From contig NZ_PYMH01000001.1 of assembly GCF_003025555.1 (NCBI RefSeq), forward strand, positions 124,001 through 188,000: 64,000 bases of DNA, given 5' to 3'. Below the pieces are notes generated by a model. The model did no database searches. It was not told the DNA's origin and was given only the letters and a program-made list of their open reading frames with translations. This DNA is from Photobacterium lutimaris (GTDB lineage Bacteria > Pseudomonadota > Gammaproteobacteria > Enterobacterales > Vibrionaceae). Below, piece after piece: positions 8,749-17,815 of this stretch. The position numbers and the translations under genes are program-made. Within the stretch, counting starts at the first letter, position 1, and each line of letters begins with the position of its first letter.

Positions 8749-9693
8749 CTACAGTTTTAGCATGATTGACAGCGGGCAATGGTCACTGAGTTGATATTGC
8801 TTCAGTTGTTGTTCGGTATAAAGATATTCAGAAAAATTCACCTCGGTGATGTCATTTTTGTGTATTCGGCTATCGAGAATAAAGTGATCGATAAATCCGG
8901 GATATTGCCTCACCTCCCATGTCCGTTTACGCTTGTTATAGACCTGCGAGCGGCATTGGCTTGTTTTCCCTTTGGTGGCCAGTATCGGATCCGGTGACAG
9001 TCCAGCGGTGAGTTTATTCCAAAAGTTATCCCCTTTGTTTGCCAATCGGCGGTTAAAATCCCCCAAAATAATAAAGGACTGTTGTTGTTCTTGCCGTTTG
9101 GCTATCCAGTTTTTGAGTACCTCGAATTGCTTTTTTAAAACAGTACAGTTCTTGTTGCGGTGACGGTTACTGTAACACCCGCTTTTGAGGTGGACAGCCA
9201 ATAGTCTTAGGGACGGTTTTCCTTGTTGAAAAAGAGAAATATCGACACCATAACGTAGGTATTGGTTATTCCATACATCCAGCTGTTGGAGATCAGGATG
9301 GCGCTGATACTTTAATTCTTTTCGGATCGCAAAGCCGACAAATTGCGGCCAGATCTCGTCATTGTTTGTATCTTTCCTATTCGAGAACTCGATCTGATAC
9401 TTGCTCAGAGGAATGACTTTGCTTATCGACTGACGGTCAGCGACTTCCTGAAAGGCGAGGATGTCAGGTGAGATTTCATTGATGATGTCTGACAACGCTT
9501 GGTAGTCGTTGTGAGTTCTTGCTGGAACGCGAGGTTGGCCTTTTTTTTTCGGCTCTTCGTCAGTGAGCCAATTGAGGTTCCAAGTTGTTAGAGTTAATGA
9601 ATTGCTGTCGTTGCTCGCTACTGCTGCAATGGGTATTGCAGTAAATATCACAAGCCAAAGTAAGAGCGGAAGCAGTCGGTTCAGTTTGGCCAT
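8749..9693 (-). CDS. Secreted endonuclease/exonuclease/phosphatase family protein
   Basis: 314 residues with a signal peptide (LLPLLLWLVIFTAIPIAAVAS). The EEP fold motifs appear in order: TTWNLNWL near residue 35, the metal-binding Glu in LAFQEVADRQ near 100, the LRLLAVHLKSGC strand, ILGDFNRR near 210, and the catalytic SDHCPLSIML at the C-terminus. The protein is therefore probably a periplasmic or secreted metal-dependent nuclease or phosphodiesterase of the DNase I-like superfamily. It is convergent with mscK. No clear Shine-Dalgarno precedes the ATG. Substrate not known. Confidence 0.85.
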   Translation of the reverse strand: MAKLNRLLPLLLWLVIFTAIPIAAVASNDSNSLTLTTWNLNWLTDEEPKKKGQPRVPARTHNDYQALSDIINEISPDILAFQEVADRQSISKVIPLSKYQIEFSNRKDTNNDEIWPQFVGFAIRKELKYQRHPDLQQLDVWNNQYLRYGVDISLFQQGKPSLRLLAVHLKSGCYSNRHRNKNCTVLKKQFEVLKNWIAKRQEQQQSFIILGDFNRRLANKGDNFWNKLTAGLSPDPILATKGKTSQCRSQVYNKRKRTWEVRQYPGFIDHFILDSRIHKNDITEVNFSEYLYTEQQLKQYQLSDHCPLSIMLKL

Positions 9694-9855
9694 AGTAACG
9701 ATGAACTTTTGTGGTTGAAAGTATTATCTTGGCAGTACAGGGACAAAAAGGCGACTAGCCTAGATGGTGGTGTGCGAAGGAAAACAGTTCGAATGAAATG
9801 ACGTCAGCGTTGCAGTAAATTGTGCTTGTTGTTCGAAAATGTTCCATGAACAAGC

Positions 9856-10545
9856 TCAGGCAACGACACCAAAGAATTGACCGACCAACGCCGTCAGCCC
9901 CATGGCTAAGGCTCCCCAGAAAGTGACCCGTATTGCGCCTATCGTCATTGATGCCCCGCCTGCTCGTGCGGCGATGGCGCCGAGAGCGGCCAAAAAGACC
10001 AGAGAGAAGCCGGCAACCATGGCGATGAGCAGTGATAGGGGCACCATCCATGCGACTAGCAAGGGAAGGGCGGCGCCGATTGTAAAGGTGGCGGCAGAAA
10101 ACACGGCGGCTTGTACCGGATTTGCCCCTTGGTTATCCGACAGTCCTATTTCATCTCTGGCATGGGCCCCGAGTGCGTCATGGTCCATCAGTTTTTCAGC
10201 AACCTGACGAGCCAGTATCTGATCGAGTCCTCGCCGTTCATAAATTTGTGCCAGTTCATTGATCTCGTCTTCGTAATCTTCTTCGAGCGAGCGTTGTTCG
10301 AGTGCCAAATCGGCTTTTTCAATATCCAGCTGTGAGCTTACTGACACATATTCGCCAGCCGCCATCGACATCGCACCAGCCACTAAACCGGCAATACCTG
10401 CCAGAAGGATACTATCTTGAGTGGTATTGGCCGCGGCAACGCCAATAATCAGGCTGGCGGTTGATACAATGCCATCATTGGCACCCATCACAGCCGCTCG
10501 TAGCCAGCCAGCACGGTGCGAACGGTGGTTTTCCTCATGGCTCAT
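9856..10545 (-). CDS. VIT1/CCC1 family iron/manganese transporter
   Basis: 229 residues with about five membrane helices. It opens with HRAGWLRAAVMGANDGIVST, the family's first-helix signature, then GAMSMAAGEYVSVSSQLDIE at the end of helix two. A hydrophilic Glu-rich cytoplasmic segment (about 75-150) corresponds to the metal-binding domain, before the last three helices. These proteins move Fe2+ or Mn2+ out of the cytoplasm. An AAGGGGGG ribosome site lies about eight bases before the ATG. Metal specificity cannot be assigned. Confidence 0.9.
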   Translation of the reverse strand: MSHEENHRSHRAGWLRAAVMGANDGIVSTASLIIGVAAANTTQDSILLAGIAGLVAGAMSMAAGEYVSVSSQLDIEKADLALEQRSLEEDYEDEINELAQIYERRGLDQILARQVAEKLMDHDALGAHARDEIGLSDNQGANPVQAAVFSAATFTIGAALPLLVAWMVPLSLLIAMVAGFSLVFLAALGAIAARAGGASMTIGAIRVTFWGALAMGLTALVGQFFGVVA

Positions 10546-10969
10546 TCATCATCCCCCCTTAGGTCTCTCGCCCGGTAAATTAAGCATAAATCAATAATCA
10601 TAAATAAACGCAGTGTATTTGGGCTGGAGGCGCCCGAGTTACAATCGGTTCAAGCAAGGTTAGTTAATAATGCCATCGCTTTGCACTTAATCGTTATTTT
10701 ACTCTGTGAAAAATAGCAATATGTTTAGGTGGTGATGAATACACATAAAATTCAACAGAAATAAAATTATTCCATTGTGGGTTTTGCTAGGTAAGTATCT
10801 GTTTTTATTGGTTATTTAATCATGGTTGTAGTTTTTTTCTTAAGGTTTTTATATTCATGTAATTATTCTTTGGTGTTCTTTTTTTAATTATTAAAATTGT
10901 TACGTTAGTACAATTAAATTATTTGCCATCACCTTAGAATACGAGTAAATGCAGGTAGGAAGGTGAAAG
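10546..10969. other. AT-rich intergenic region
   Basis: 424 bases between the divergent VIT and hydrolase genes, with no frame that looks coding. The right half is strongly AT-rich. An inverted repeat AATTGT...ACAATT (10896-10916), about 55 bases before the hydrolase ATG, could be an operator. Nothing else stands out. Confidence 0.4.
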
Positions 10970-11806
10970 ATGAAAAGCCAGAGCGCTATATATTCTGATA
11001 GAGAGTTTGAATATTACTTTTCCAATTGTCAGCAAACAAGCTCCCTTCCTCCCGTTGTTTTTATTCACGGTATCCTTAGCAGTGGCCAGCTATTTACCCA
11101 TCACATGATGCCTTATTTTGACCCGCTGGGTTTCACTACTTATTCTCTGACTCTCCGTGGCCATGGCTCTCATTCCGGCAAGCCGTCATCACAGCCCTTT
11201 CAAGATCACATTGATGATGTGGCTACCTTTATTGAGTTTGTCTCTTTGCAAGAGCAAAAGCCCGTGGTAGTTGTTGGATATTCTCTAGGTGGCTTGATTG
11301 CTCAGCATGTTTGCCTGCGCGAAGAGCTGAGTTCTAAATTAGCCGGCTTAGCATTGATGGCATCTGTACCACCACAAGGGTTTAGTCAACTCAACCAGGC
11401 CATGTGGTTTGATCATCCCGCGCTATCAATGGTGCTGGGTCAAGTGATGGCAATGCCCAACTTGGCGCTGCTTAACCCGTATTATCGCCATGTGTTAATG
11501 GATGCGTTATTTGCGACTAAGCCTAGCCAGCAGCAACTGGACTCCTTGCTTTCAGAGTTGAAGGCTGAAGATCTCCGACTGTTTTTACAGCCACATCCTA
11601 TTGCTGTTAACTCCCCCCTAAATTTTCCTGTACTTGTTGTTGGTGGTAAAGAAGATAAGCTAGTACCTGCTTCCCAAGTACAAGCCACGGCGGATTTTTA
11701 TGGTGTTGAGCCGGTGTTTTTTAGCCCGATGGGCCATGCCATGCCCATTGAAAAAGAGGTGACCAAGTTTGCTGCTCATCTTGCCAATTGGTGCCGCACA
11801 TTGTGA
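10970..11806 (+). CDS. Alpha/beta-fold hydrolase
   Basis: 278 residues. The oxyanion-hole motif VVFIHGILSSG is at residues 29-39, the nucleophile elbow VGYSLGG puts the catalytic serine at residue 105, an Asp follows in VVGGKEDKLVP near 229, and the His lies in SPMGHAMP near 258. The triad is complete. There is no signal peptide, so it is cytoplasmic. GGAAGG sits about nine bases before the ATG. It could be an esterase, lipase or lactonase-type enzyme; the substrate cannot be told. It precedes the nap operon on the same strand, but a separate nap promoter region lies between. Confidence 0.85.
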   Translation: MKSQSAIYSDREFEYYFSNCQQTSSLPPVVFIHGILSSGQLFTHHMMPYFDPLGFTTYSLTLRGHGSHSGKPSSQPFQDHIDDVATFIEFVSLQEQKPVVVVGYSLGGLIAQHVCLREELSSKLAGLALMASVPPQGFSQLNQAMWFDHPALSMVLGQVMAMPNLALLNPYYRHVLMDALFATKPSQQQLDSLLSELKAEDLRLFLQPHPIAVNSPLNFPVLVVGGKEDKLVPASQVQATADFYGVEPVFFSPMGHAMPIEKEVTKFAAHLANWCRTL

Positions 11807-11919
11807 TGTTTACTATGCTACGGGGTTTACATCTTTTCCTTGCTCACATTCCTTCGCTCTATGTCCGGTGCTGATAACTTACTGTTTTACTGTAATGTGA
11901 GCTCGGTATTGCTGCTTTA

Positions 11920-11933
11920 TTGATCTAAAACAA
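11920..11933 (+). promoter_or_regulatory. Candidate FNR box upstream of nap
   Basis: TTGATctaaAACAA matches the FNR consensus TTGAT-N4-ATCAA at nine of ten positions. Its centre is 28 bases upstream of the NarP site centre. In E. coli napF, FNR sits about 20 bases upstream of NarP, so the layout is comparable but not identical. Confidence 0.6.
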
Positions 11934-11946
11934 CCAACGCCCCTTA

Positions 11947-11962
11947 TACCCCTTAATGGGTA
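11947..11962. promoter_or_regulatory. NarP/NarL 7-2-7 site upstream of nap
   Basis: TACCCCT-TA-ATGGGTA fits the heptamer inverted repeat TACYYMT-N2-AKRRGTA at every position. A plausible -10 (ATAAAT, about 11984-11989) would place it near -42, where the response regulator activates napF in E. coli. This points to nitrate/nitrite control of the operon. Confidence 0.75.
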
Positions 11963-12087
11963 TCCAATCTATCCGAATTAGGCATAAATTAATCAATAAC
12001 CACTAAATTAGTAAGTGTTAATTACTGCACCTCAGTTGGACGAGGCGAATACTTACAGATTTAGGACGGATTCGGTGGTGTGCCTTG

Positions 12088-12093
12088 AGGAGG
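12088..12093 (+). promoter_or_regulatory. Ribosome site that fixes the napD start
   Basis: AGGAGG lies eight bases before the GTG at 12102, inside what would be coding sequence if the upstream ATG at 12015 were used. It argues for the shorter NapD. Confidence 0.8.
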
Positions 12094-12101
12094 GCTTTGT
12101 T

Positions 12102-12362
12102 GTGAATGATTTCCATGTCTGCAGCTTGATTGTTTACGTTGTGGCTGAGCAGCTTGAATCAATAAAAAAAACGATAGAAAGCCTACCGGGGGCTGAAGTG
12201 CCGATTTTTGGTGAATCAGGAAAATTGGTTGTCGTGCTTGAGGGTGAACAGCAGAACAATATTGTTGGTCATTTTGATGTGATTAAGCAATTGCCTGGAG
12301 TGCTCGATACCACGCTGGTTTACCACCAAATGGAAGAACAATCTGAGCTAAAGGAAGCGTAA
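12102..12362 (+). CDS. napD: NapD, chaperone for the NapA Tat signal
   Basis: From the GTG at 12102 the product is 86 residues, matching E. coli NapD (87), and begins [13 protein letters not shown] as the family does. An upstream in-frame ATG at 12015 would add 29 residues absent from other NapD proteins. NapD is cytoplasmic; it binds the twin-arginine leader of NapA and holds back export until the molybdenum cofactor is in place. It is first in napDAGHBC, one base before napA. No napF is present upstream. Confidence 0.92.
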   Translation: MNDFHVCSLIVYVVAEQLESIKKTIESLPGAEVPIFGESGKLVVVLEGEQQNNIVGHFDVIKQLPGVLDTTLVYHQMEEQSELKEA

Positions 12363-12363
12363 C

Positions 12364-14850
12364 ATGACAGTTACTAGACGTAGTTTCTTAAAGGCCAATG
12401 CAGCAATAGCCGCAGCCAGTGCAGCAGGGTTAACCATTCCTGTGTCGGTGGCTAATGCGGCAGGCGACGATCAGGAAGTGAAGTGGGATAAAGCCCCATG
12501 CCGTTTCTGTGGTACGGGCTGTAGTGTACTGGTCGGTACCAAAAATGGCCGTGTGGTTGCCTCGCAAGGTGATCCGGATGCACCGGTAAACAAGGGCCTC
12601 AACTGTATCAAAGGCTACTTCTTGCCTAAGATCATGTATGGAGAAGATCGCCTGACTCAACCGATGTTGAGAAAGAAGGATGGAAAGTACCACAAGGAAG
12701 GAGAGTTTACCCCAGTCAGTTGGGATGAAGCCTTTGATGTAATGGCTGACAAATTCAAGCAAGCCCTGAAAGACAAAGGCCCATCGTCCGTTGGGATGTT
12801 TGGCTCTGGTCAGTGGACCGTCTGGGAAGGCTATGCCGCCGCCAAATTGTACAAAGCGGGTTTCCGCTCTAACAACATTGACCCGAATGCCCGCCACTGC
12901 ATGGCCTCTGCGGTTGTCGGTTTTGCCCGTACTTTCGGTATGGACGAACCTATGGGGAGTTATGACGATCTCGAACATGCCGATGCATTCGTGCTTTGGG
13001 GATCCAACATGGCAGAGATGCACCCGATCCTATGGACCCGCCTGACCGATCGACGCTTGTCTTCCGACAAGGTGAAAGTGGCCGTATTATCAACCTTTAC
13101 CCACCGCAGCTATGAGCTGGCGGATAACCCAATCATCTTCAAGCCACAGACTGACTTGGCCATCCTTAACTTCGTTGCCCATTACATTATTTCGAATGAC
13201 AAAGTGAATCAGGACTTCATGGACAAGCACGTTAACATCCGTAAGGGTGTGACGGATATCGGCTATGGTTTGCGACCTACCCACCCATTGGAGAAAGCAG
13301 CCAAAAACCCGGGCAGTGGCGATTCTACGCCGATGAGCTTTGACGATTATGCCAAGTTTGTCTCAACTTATACCGCCGAATATACCTCTGAACTGACTGG
13401 TGTACCGGTAGACCAGCTTAATGAATTGGCTGAGATGTATGCCAATCCTGAAACCAAAGTGGTGTCTTACTGGACCATGGGTTTCAACCAGCATACCCGT
13501 GGTGTGTGGGCCAATAACCTGATTTATAACATCCATTTATTGACCGGTAAGATCTCCAAGCCGGGCTGTGGGCCGTTCTCGTTGACTGGCCAGCCTTCTG
13601 CCTGTGGTACTGCCCGTGAAGTCGGCACCTTTGCCCACCGTCTGCCTGCCGATATGGTGGTGATGAATCCTAAACACCGCGAAATGTGTGAAACCCATTG
13701 GGATATCCCAGAAGGCACCATTCCGCCGAAACCGGGCTATCACGCTATTCTGCAAGACCGGATGCTCAAAGATCGTAAGCTCAATGCCTACTGGGTAATG
13801 TGTAACAACAACATGCAGGCTGGTCCGAATATCAATGAAGAGCGTTTGCCTGGCTATCGCGATCCGGCCAACTTCATCGTGACCTCAGATCCTTACCCAA
13901 CAGTAACGGCAATGGCATCGGATTTGATTTTGCCAACGGCTATGTGGGTGGAAAAGGAAGGGGCATATGGTAATGCCGAGCGTCGTACCCAGTTCTGGTA
14001 CCAGCAGATCTCTCCGCCGGGCGAAGCGAAATCAGACTTGTGGCAACTGATGGAATTTTCCAAGCGCTTCAACGTTGAGGAAGTGTGGCCGCAGGCGCTG
14101 ATCGACAAAAAGCCAGAACTCAAAGGCAAAACCTTATTCGAGGTATTGTTCAAAAACGGCAAGGTCGATAAGTTCAAGCTCGATGAAATCGCCGCTGATC
14201 AACTGAATGATGAGTCCCGTGACTTTGGCTTCTACGTCCAAAAAGGCTTGTTCGAAGAATATGCCTACTTTGGCCGCGGCCACGCCCATGACTTGGCACC
14301 GTTTGATATGTACCACCAATCCCGTGGTTTGCGCTGGCCTGTGGTTGATGGCAAGGAAACCGTCTGGCGTTATTCAGAAGGTTATGATCCGTATGTGAAG
14401 AAAGGCGAAGCGTACTCTTTCTACGGTAAGCCAGATAAGAAAGCCGTTATCTTTGCCCTGCCATATGAGCCAGCAGCAGAATCGCCAGACAAAGACTATG
14501 ACTTATGGCTCTCGACCGGACGGGTATTGGAACATTGGCATACTGGTTCGATGACGCGACGGGTACCTGAGCTATACCGCTCTTTCCCCGATGCGGTGCT
14601 GTATATGCATCCTCTGGATGCCAAAGAACGCGGACTACGTCGTGGCGATGCAGTGAAGATTGTTTCGCGTCGGGGCGAAGTGCTCACCCATGTAGAAACT
14701 CGCGGGCGAAACCGAGTACCGCAAGGCTTGGTGTACATGCCTTTCTTCGATGCCGGGCAGCTGACCAACAAACTCACGCTTGATGCGACCGATCCTATTT
14801 CGAAAGAAACGGACTTCAAGAAATGTGCGGTAAAGGTGGTTAAAGCCTAA
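12364..14850 (+). CDS. napA: Periplasmic nitrate reductase catalytic subunit NapA
   Basis: 828 residues, the family length. It begins with a Tat leader (TRRSFLK at residues 4-10). The [4Fe-4S] motif CRFCGTGC at 46-53 is completed by the Cys of GLNCIKGYF about 30 residues on. The Mo ligand cysteine lies in [13 protein letters not shown] near residue 180. The enzyme holds bis-MGD molybdenum and reduces nitrate to nitrite in the periplasm, taking electrons from NapB. It follows napD with a one-base gap. Expression is probably controlled by the FNR and NarP sites ahead of napD. Confidence 0.97.
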   Translation: MTVTRRSFLKANAAIAAASAAGLTIPVSVANAAGDDQEVKWDKAPCRFCGTGCSVLVGTKNGRVVASQGDPDAPVNKGLNCIKGYFLPKIMYGEDRLTQPMLRKKDGKYHKEGEFTPVSWDEAFDVMADKFKQALKDKGPSSVGMFGSGQWTVWEGYAAAKLYKAGFRSNNIDPNARHCMASAVVGFARTFGMDEPMGSYDDLEHADAFVLWGSNMAEMHPILWTRLTDRRLSSDKVKVAVLSTFTHRSYELADNPIIFKPQTDLAILNFVAHYIISNDKVNQDFMDKHVNIRKGVTDIGYGLRPTHPLEKAAKNPGSGDSTPMSFDDYAKFVSTYTAEYTSELTGVPVDQLNELAEMYANPETKVVSYWTMGFNQHTRGVWANNLIYNIHLLTGKISKPGCGPFSLTGQPSACGTAREVGTFAHRLPADMVVMNPKHREMCETHWDIPEGTIPPKPGYHAILQDRMLKDRKLNAYWVMCNNNMQAGPNINEERLPGYRDPANFIVTSDPYPTVTAMASDLILPTAMWVEKEGAYGNAERRTQFWYQQISPPGEAKSDLWQLMEFSKRFNVEEVWPQALIDKKPELKGKTLFEVLFKNGKVDKFKLDEIAADQLNDESRDFGFYVQKGLFEEYAYFGRGHAHDLAPFDMYHQSRGLRWPVVDGKETVWRYSEGYDPYVKKGEAYSFYGKPDKKAVIFALPYEPAAESPDKDYDLWLSTGRVLEHWHTGSMTRRVPELYRSFPDAVLYMHPLDAKERGLRRGDAVKIVSRRGEVLTHVETRGRNRVPQGLVYMPFFDAGQLTNKLTLDATDPISKETDFKKCAVKVVKA

Positions 14851-14867
14851 CGATTGGAAACAGACTG

Positions 14868-15635
14868 ATGAAGCGTTCACCTCTCAAATCATCACAAAGC
14901 CGTCGCCGCTTCCTTCGGGATGCCGCGCGAACGGCGGTGGGTGTGGGAGCGGCAGCGACCGTACTCGGACTACAAAGCAAACAGAGTCAGGCTGACAGCA
15001 GCGGGGTGCCGATAAGGCCACCGGGTGCATTGTCTGAGCCGGAGTTTTTACAGGCATGTTTGCGTTGTGGATTATGTGTTCAGGCATGTCCCTACGATAC
15101 CTTGAAGCTGGCAAGCTTATTGTCGCCAGTGGCATCGGGTACGCCGTACTTTACCGCCCGAACGATACCGTGTGAGATGTGTGAAGACATTCCCTGTGTG
15201 GCGGCGTGCCCGAGCGGCGCGCTGGATCATGGCTTGAAAGATATCGATGACTCCCGAATGGGAACGGCGGTATTGATTGATCATGAAACCTGCCTCAACT
15301 GGTTGGGCTTACGCTGCGATGTGTGTCACCGGGTCTGCCCGCTGATTGATGAAGCCATCACCCTTGTGCCAATCCGTAACCAACGTACCGGCTACCACGC
15401 CAAGTTTATCCCGACCGTGCATTCGGATGTCTGCACTGGTTGCGGTAAATGCGAGCAAGCCTGTGTGCTGGATGAAGCAGCCATTAAGGTTGTACCCACG
15501 GCATTGGCAAAAGGCGAACTGGGCCATCACTACCGCTTGGGCTGGGAAGAGAAGGCCAAGAAAGGGGAAAGTTTGGTCCCTGACGATCTGACTTTGCCTG
15601 CTCATAAGCCGAGTAACAGCGGAGGAGGTCAGTAA
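14868..15635 (+). CDS. napG: NapG, periplasmic ferredoxin-type subunit
   Basis: 255 residues. A Tat leader ([15 protein letters not shown]) is followed by four [4Fe-4S] cysteine clusters: [38 protein letters not shown] and [12 protein letters not shown]. With NapH it forms a quinol-oxidising route that feeds electrons towards NapA, favouring menaquinone or ubiquinol depending on species. It ends in a one-base TAATG overlap with napH, so the two are translated together. Confidence 0.95.
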   Translation: MKRSPLKSSQSRRRFLRDAARTAVGVGAAATVLGLQSKQSQADSSGVPIRPPGALSEPEFLQACLRCGLCVQACPYDTLKLASLLSPVASGTPYFTARTIPCEMCEDIPCVAACPSGALDHGLKDIDDSRMGTAVLIDHETCLNWLGLRCDVCHRVCPLIDEAITLVPIRNQRTGYHAKFIPTVHSDVCTGCGKCEQACVLDEAAIKVVPTALAKGELGHHYRLGWEEKAKKGESLVPDDLTLPAHKPSNSGGGQ

Positions 15636-16492
15636 TGGCTAAGCATTTGGCAAAAGATGCCGGTAAAGCGGCTACCGCTTCACTGGGGTGGTGGAAAGCA
15701 CATCGCTTTTTGCTGCTACGTCGCAGTTGTCAGTTGCTGATCATTGCGCTGTTCATGATCGGCCCGACATTGGGCGTGTTACGGGGTAATCTGTCGGCAA
15801 GCACCTTGTTCGATACGATTCCGCTGACCGACCCGCTGATCTTGTTGCAGACCATCGCAGCAGGTCACTGGCCAGAACTGGCTGCCCTGCTGGGCGGCGC
15901 CATTGTGGTGGGATTCTATGCCTTGTTGGCACCACGGGTGTTCTGTGCCTGGGTTTGCCCGCTCAATATGGTGACGGACCTAGCCGCGTGGCTGCGTCGT
16001 AAGCTGGGGATCAAGCTCAGTTACCGCTGGCCATCAAGCTTGCGCTACTGGTTGCTGCCTGTGTTGCTGCTTGGCAGTGCGATCTCCGGCACGGTGCTGT
16101 GGAGCTGGATTGACCCTGTGGCAGCGCTGCACCGTGGTTTGGTGTTCGGTATGGGCGCAGGCTGGGTGTTGATTCTGCTAGTGTTCTTGCTTGATCTGGT
16201 ACTGGTCGAACATGGTTGGTGTGGCCATTTATGCCCGCTTGGGGCGACCTATGGCGTGATCGGCCGAAAGAGCTTAGTGCGTATCACCGCGACCAACCGG
16301 GAAGCCTGCAATAAGTGCATGGACTGCTTCAATGTATGCCCAGAGCCCGAAGTGTTGCGGCAACCGCTAAAAGGTGGGGACCGTAAGGTGATGAGCCAAG
16401 ACTGCATCAGTTGTGGACGCTGTATCGATGTCTGTTCCGAGGAAGTATTGGAATTTAAAATAAGAATTGGAGCCAATAAAGATGAAGGGTAA
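15635..16492 (+). CDS. napH: NapH, membrane quinol dehydrogenase subunit
   Basis: 285 residues with four to five membrane helices in the first 210. Conserved Cys pairs FCAWVCPLNMVTD and WCGHLCPLGATYG lie at cytoplasmic loops. Two [4Fe-4S] motifs end the protein: CNKCMDCFNVCPEP and CISCGRCIDVC. It pairs with NapG. GGAGGAGG precedes the ATG, and the start overlaps the napG stop by one base. The 3' end overlaps napB by 11 bases. Confidence 0.95.
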   Translation: MAKHLAKDAGKAATASLGWWKAHRFLLLRRSCQLLIIALFMIGPTLGVLRGNLSASTLFDTIPLTDPLILLQTIAAGHWPELAALLGGAIVVGFYALLAPRVFCAWVCPLNMVTDLAAWLRRKLGIKLSYRWPSSLRYWLLPVLLLGSAISGTVLWSWIDPVAALHRGLVFGMGAGWVLILLVFLLDLVLVEHGWCGHLCPLGATYGVIGRKSLVRITATNREACNKCMDCFNVCPEPEVLRQPLKGGDRKVMSQDCISCGRCIDVCSEEVLEFKIRIGANKDEG

Positions 16493-16916
16493 GTATGTTG
16501 TGTCTGCGCTGCTGGCGGCTGTTGTAAGCCTTGCAGCATTTGCAGAAGTTACCTCGTTACGTGGCGCGCAGGAAATAGCGGATACCAATACCGTTGCGCC
16601 CATCAAGCCGGTGCCAAAAATGCAAGATAAGCTGGCCTTGGAATATGTTCATCAACCCCCATTGATCCCGCACTCAACGGATATGGTGCAGATCAACCCG
16701 AGCAACAATGGCTGCTTGCAGTGCCATGACGTCGACAAGTACCGCAGGACGGGAGCCCCCCGGGTGAGTTCGACTCACTACATGGACAGCAACAATAAGG
16801 TCCTAAGTGATGTTGCACCGCGTCGTTACTTCTGTCTGCAGTGCCATGTACCGCAGGCTGATACTGCGCCGCTGGTGGAAAATACCTTTAAACCGGCTGG
16901 TAAATTCGGCCAATAG
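16482..16916 (+). CDS. napB: NapB, diheme cytochrome c subunit
   Basis: From the ATG at 16482, with GGAG about nine bases upstream, the product is 144 residues and starts with a signal peptide (KYVVSALLAAVVSLAAFAE). An upstream TTG at 16467 is unlikely. Two heme-binding motifs, CLQCHDVDK and CLQCHVPQ, and conserved His residues fit NapB. It passes electrons from NapC to NapA in the periplasm. It overlaps the end of napH by 11 bases. Confidence 0.95.
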   Translation: MKGKYVVSALLAAVVSLAAFAEVTSLRGAQEIADTNTVAPIKPVPKMQDKLALEYVHQPPLIPHSTDMVQINPSNNGCLQCHDVDKYRRTGAPRVSSTHYMDSNNKVLSDVAPRRYFCLQCHVPQADTAPLVENTFKPAGKFGQ

Positions 16917-16924
16917 GAGGGGCT

Positions 16925-17521
16925 ATGGAGAGTCAACGACCTGGTATCATCCGGCGTTTTTGGCAGTGGTTCAGAAAGCCCAGCCATTTTGCAATTGGCA
17001 CACTCCTGACCGTGGGTGTCGTCGCGGGTGTGATCCTGTGGGGCGGCTTTAACACTGCGATGGAGTACAGCAATCAGGAAAGCTTCTGTATTGGTTGTCA
17101 TGAAATGGAGAACAACGTTTATCAAGAGTACGTTGGGACGGTTCATTACAATAACAGTAGTGGGGTAAGGGCGACCTGTCCGGATTGCCATGTACCAAAA
17201 GAGTGGGCACCGAAAATGGTGCGTAAGATCCAAGCATCGAAAGAGCTTTATGCCAAAGCGCTAGGCATTGTCGATACACCGCAGAAGTTCGAGGATCACC
17301 GGTTTGAAATGGCCTCCCGAGAATGGGACCGCATGAAAGCCAATGACTCGCAGGAGTGTCGTAACTGCCATAACTTTGAGTATATGGATTTCAGTACCCA
17401 GAAATCGGTGGCAGCGGGGATCCATAGCCGGGCCATTGAAGACGGCAATACCTGTATTGATTGCCACAAGGGTATCGCCCACCAATTGCCGAAAGGCCAT
17501 AAGATCGAAAGTGCTATCTAG
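16925..17521 (+). CDS. napC: NapC, tetraheme membrane cytochrome c
   Basis: 198 residues: one N-terminal membrane anchor (about 22-44) and four heme motifs, CIGCHEME, CPDCHVPK, CRNCHNFE and CIDCHKGI, as in the NapC/NirT family. It oxidises quinol at the inner membrane and passes electrons to NapB-NapA. AGGAGG sits just before the ATG. Having both napC and napGH gives two quinol entry points, as in E. coli napFDAGHBC. A strong terminator follows. Confidence 0.95.
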   Translation: MESQRPGIIRRFWQWFRKPSHFAIGTLLTVGVVAGVILWGGFNTAMEYSNQESFCIGCHEMENNVYQEYVGTVHYNNSSGVRATCPDCHVPKEWAPKMVRKIQASKELYAKALGIVDTPQKFEDHRFEMASREWDRMKANDSQECRNCHNFEYMDFSTQKSVAAGIHSRAIEDGNTCIDCHKGIAHQLPKGHKIESAI

Positions 17522-17543
17522 CTTCTTTTGATTGGTGTAACTA

Positions 17544-17579
17544 AAAAATCCCTAGCCGAGTGATTGGCTGGGGATTTTG
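17544..17579 (+). terminator. Intrinsic terminator of the nap operon
   Basis: AAATCCCTAGCC pairs with GGCTGGGGATTT around an eight-base loop, followed by a short T-rich tail. It starts 23 bases past the napC stop. Confidence 0.85.
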
Positions 17580-17771
17580 TATTTTGGTGATCTTGGCCGC
17601 TACGTTATCGTTAAACAGTTATCCCCAAAGCTGGAGAGTAAAGTTCAGCAGTGCCATCACATTATCCACCTCAGAGATCGCCATTCCCCATTTACTGAAT
17701 GGTGGTATCAAGAGCTGAAAAATATATTCAGTGAAAATAACAATTAGTTTGTGGTGTTATTAGGTTGGAAC

Positions 17772-17806
17772 AAGAAAAGCCCTCTTGATAAACTGAGAGG
17801 GCTTCG
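17772..17806 (-). terminator. Intrinsic terminator of the MFS gene
   Basis: Read on the minus strand, AGCCCTCTC and GAGAGGGCT-type arms (17780-17803) form a stem followed by TTTTCTT. It lies just beyond the stop of the MFS transporter. Confidence 0.8.
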
Positions 17807-17815
17807 ATATTGAAT

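Noticed and set aside
12015-12101. Longer NapD starting at the ATG at 12015
   Set aside because: Adds 29 residues not in the family and buries the AGGAGG site that precedes the GTG at 12102.
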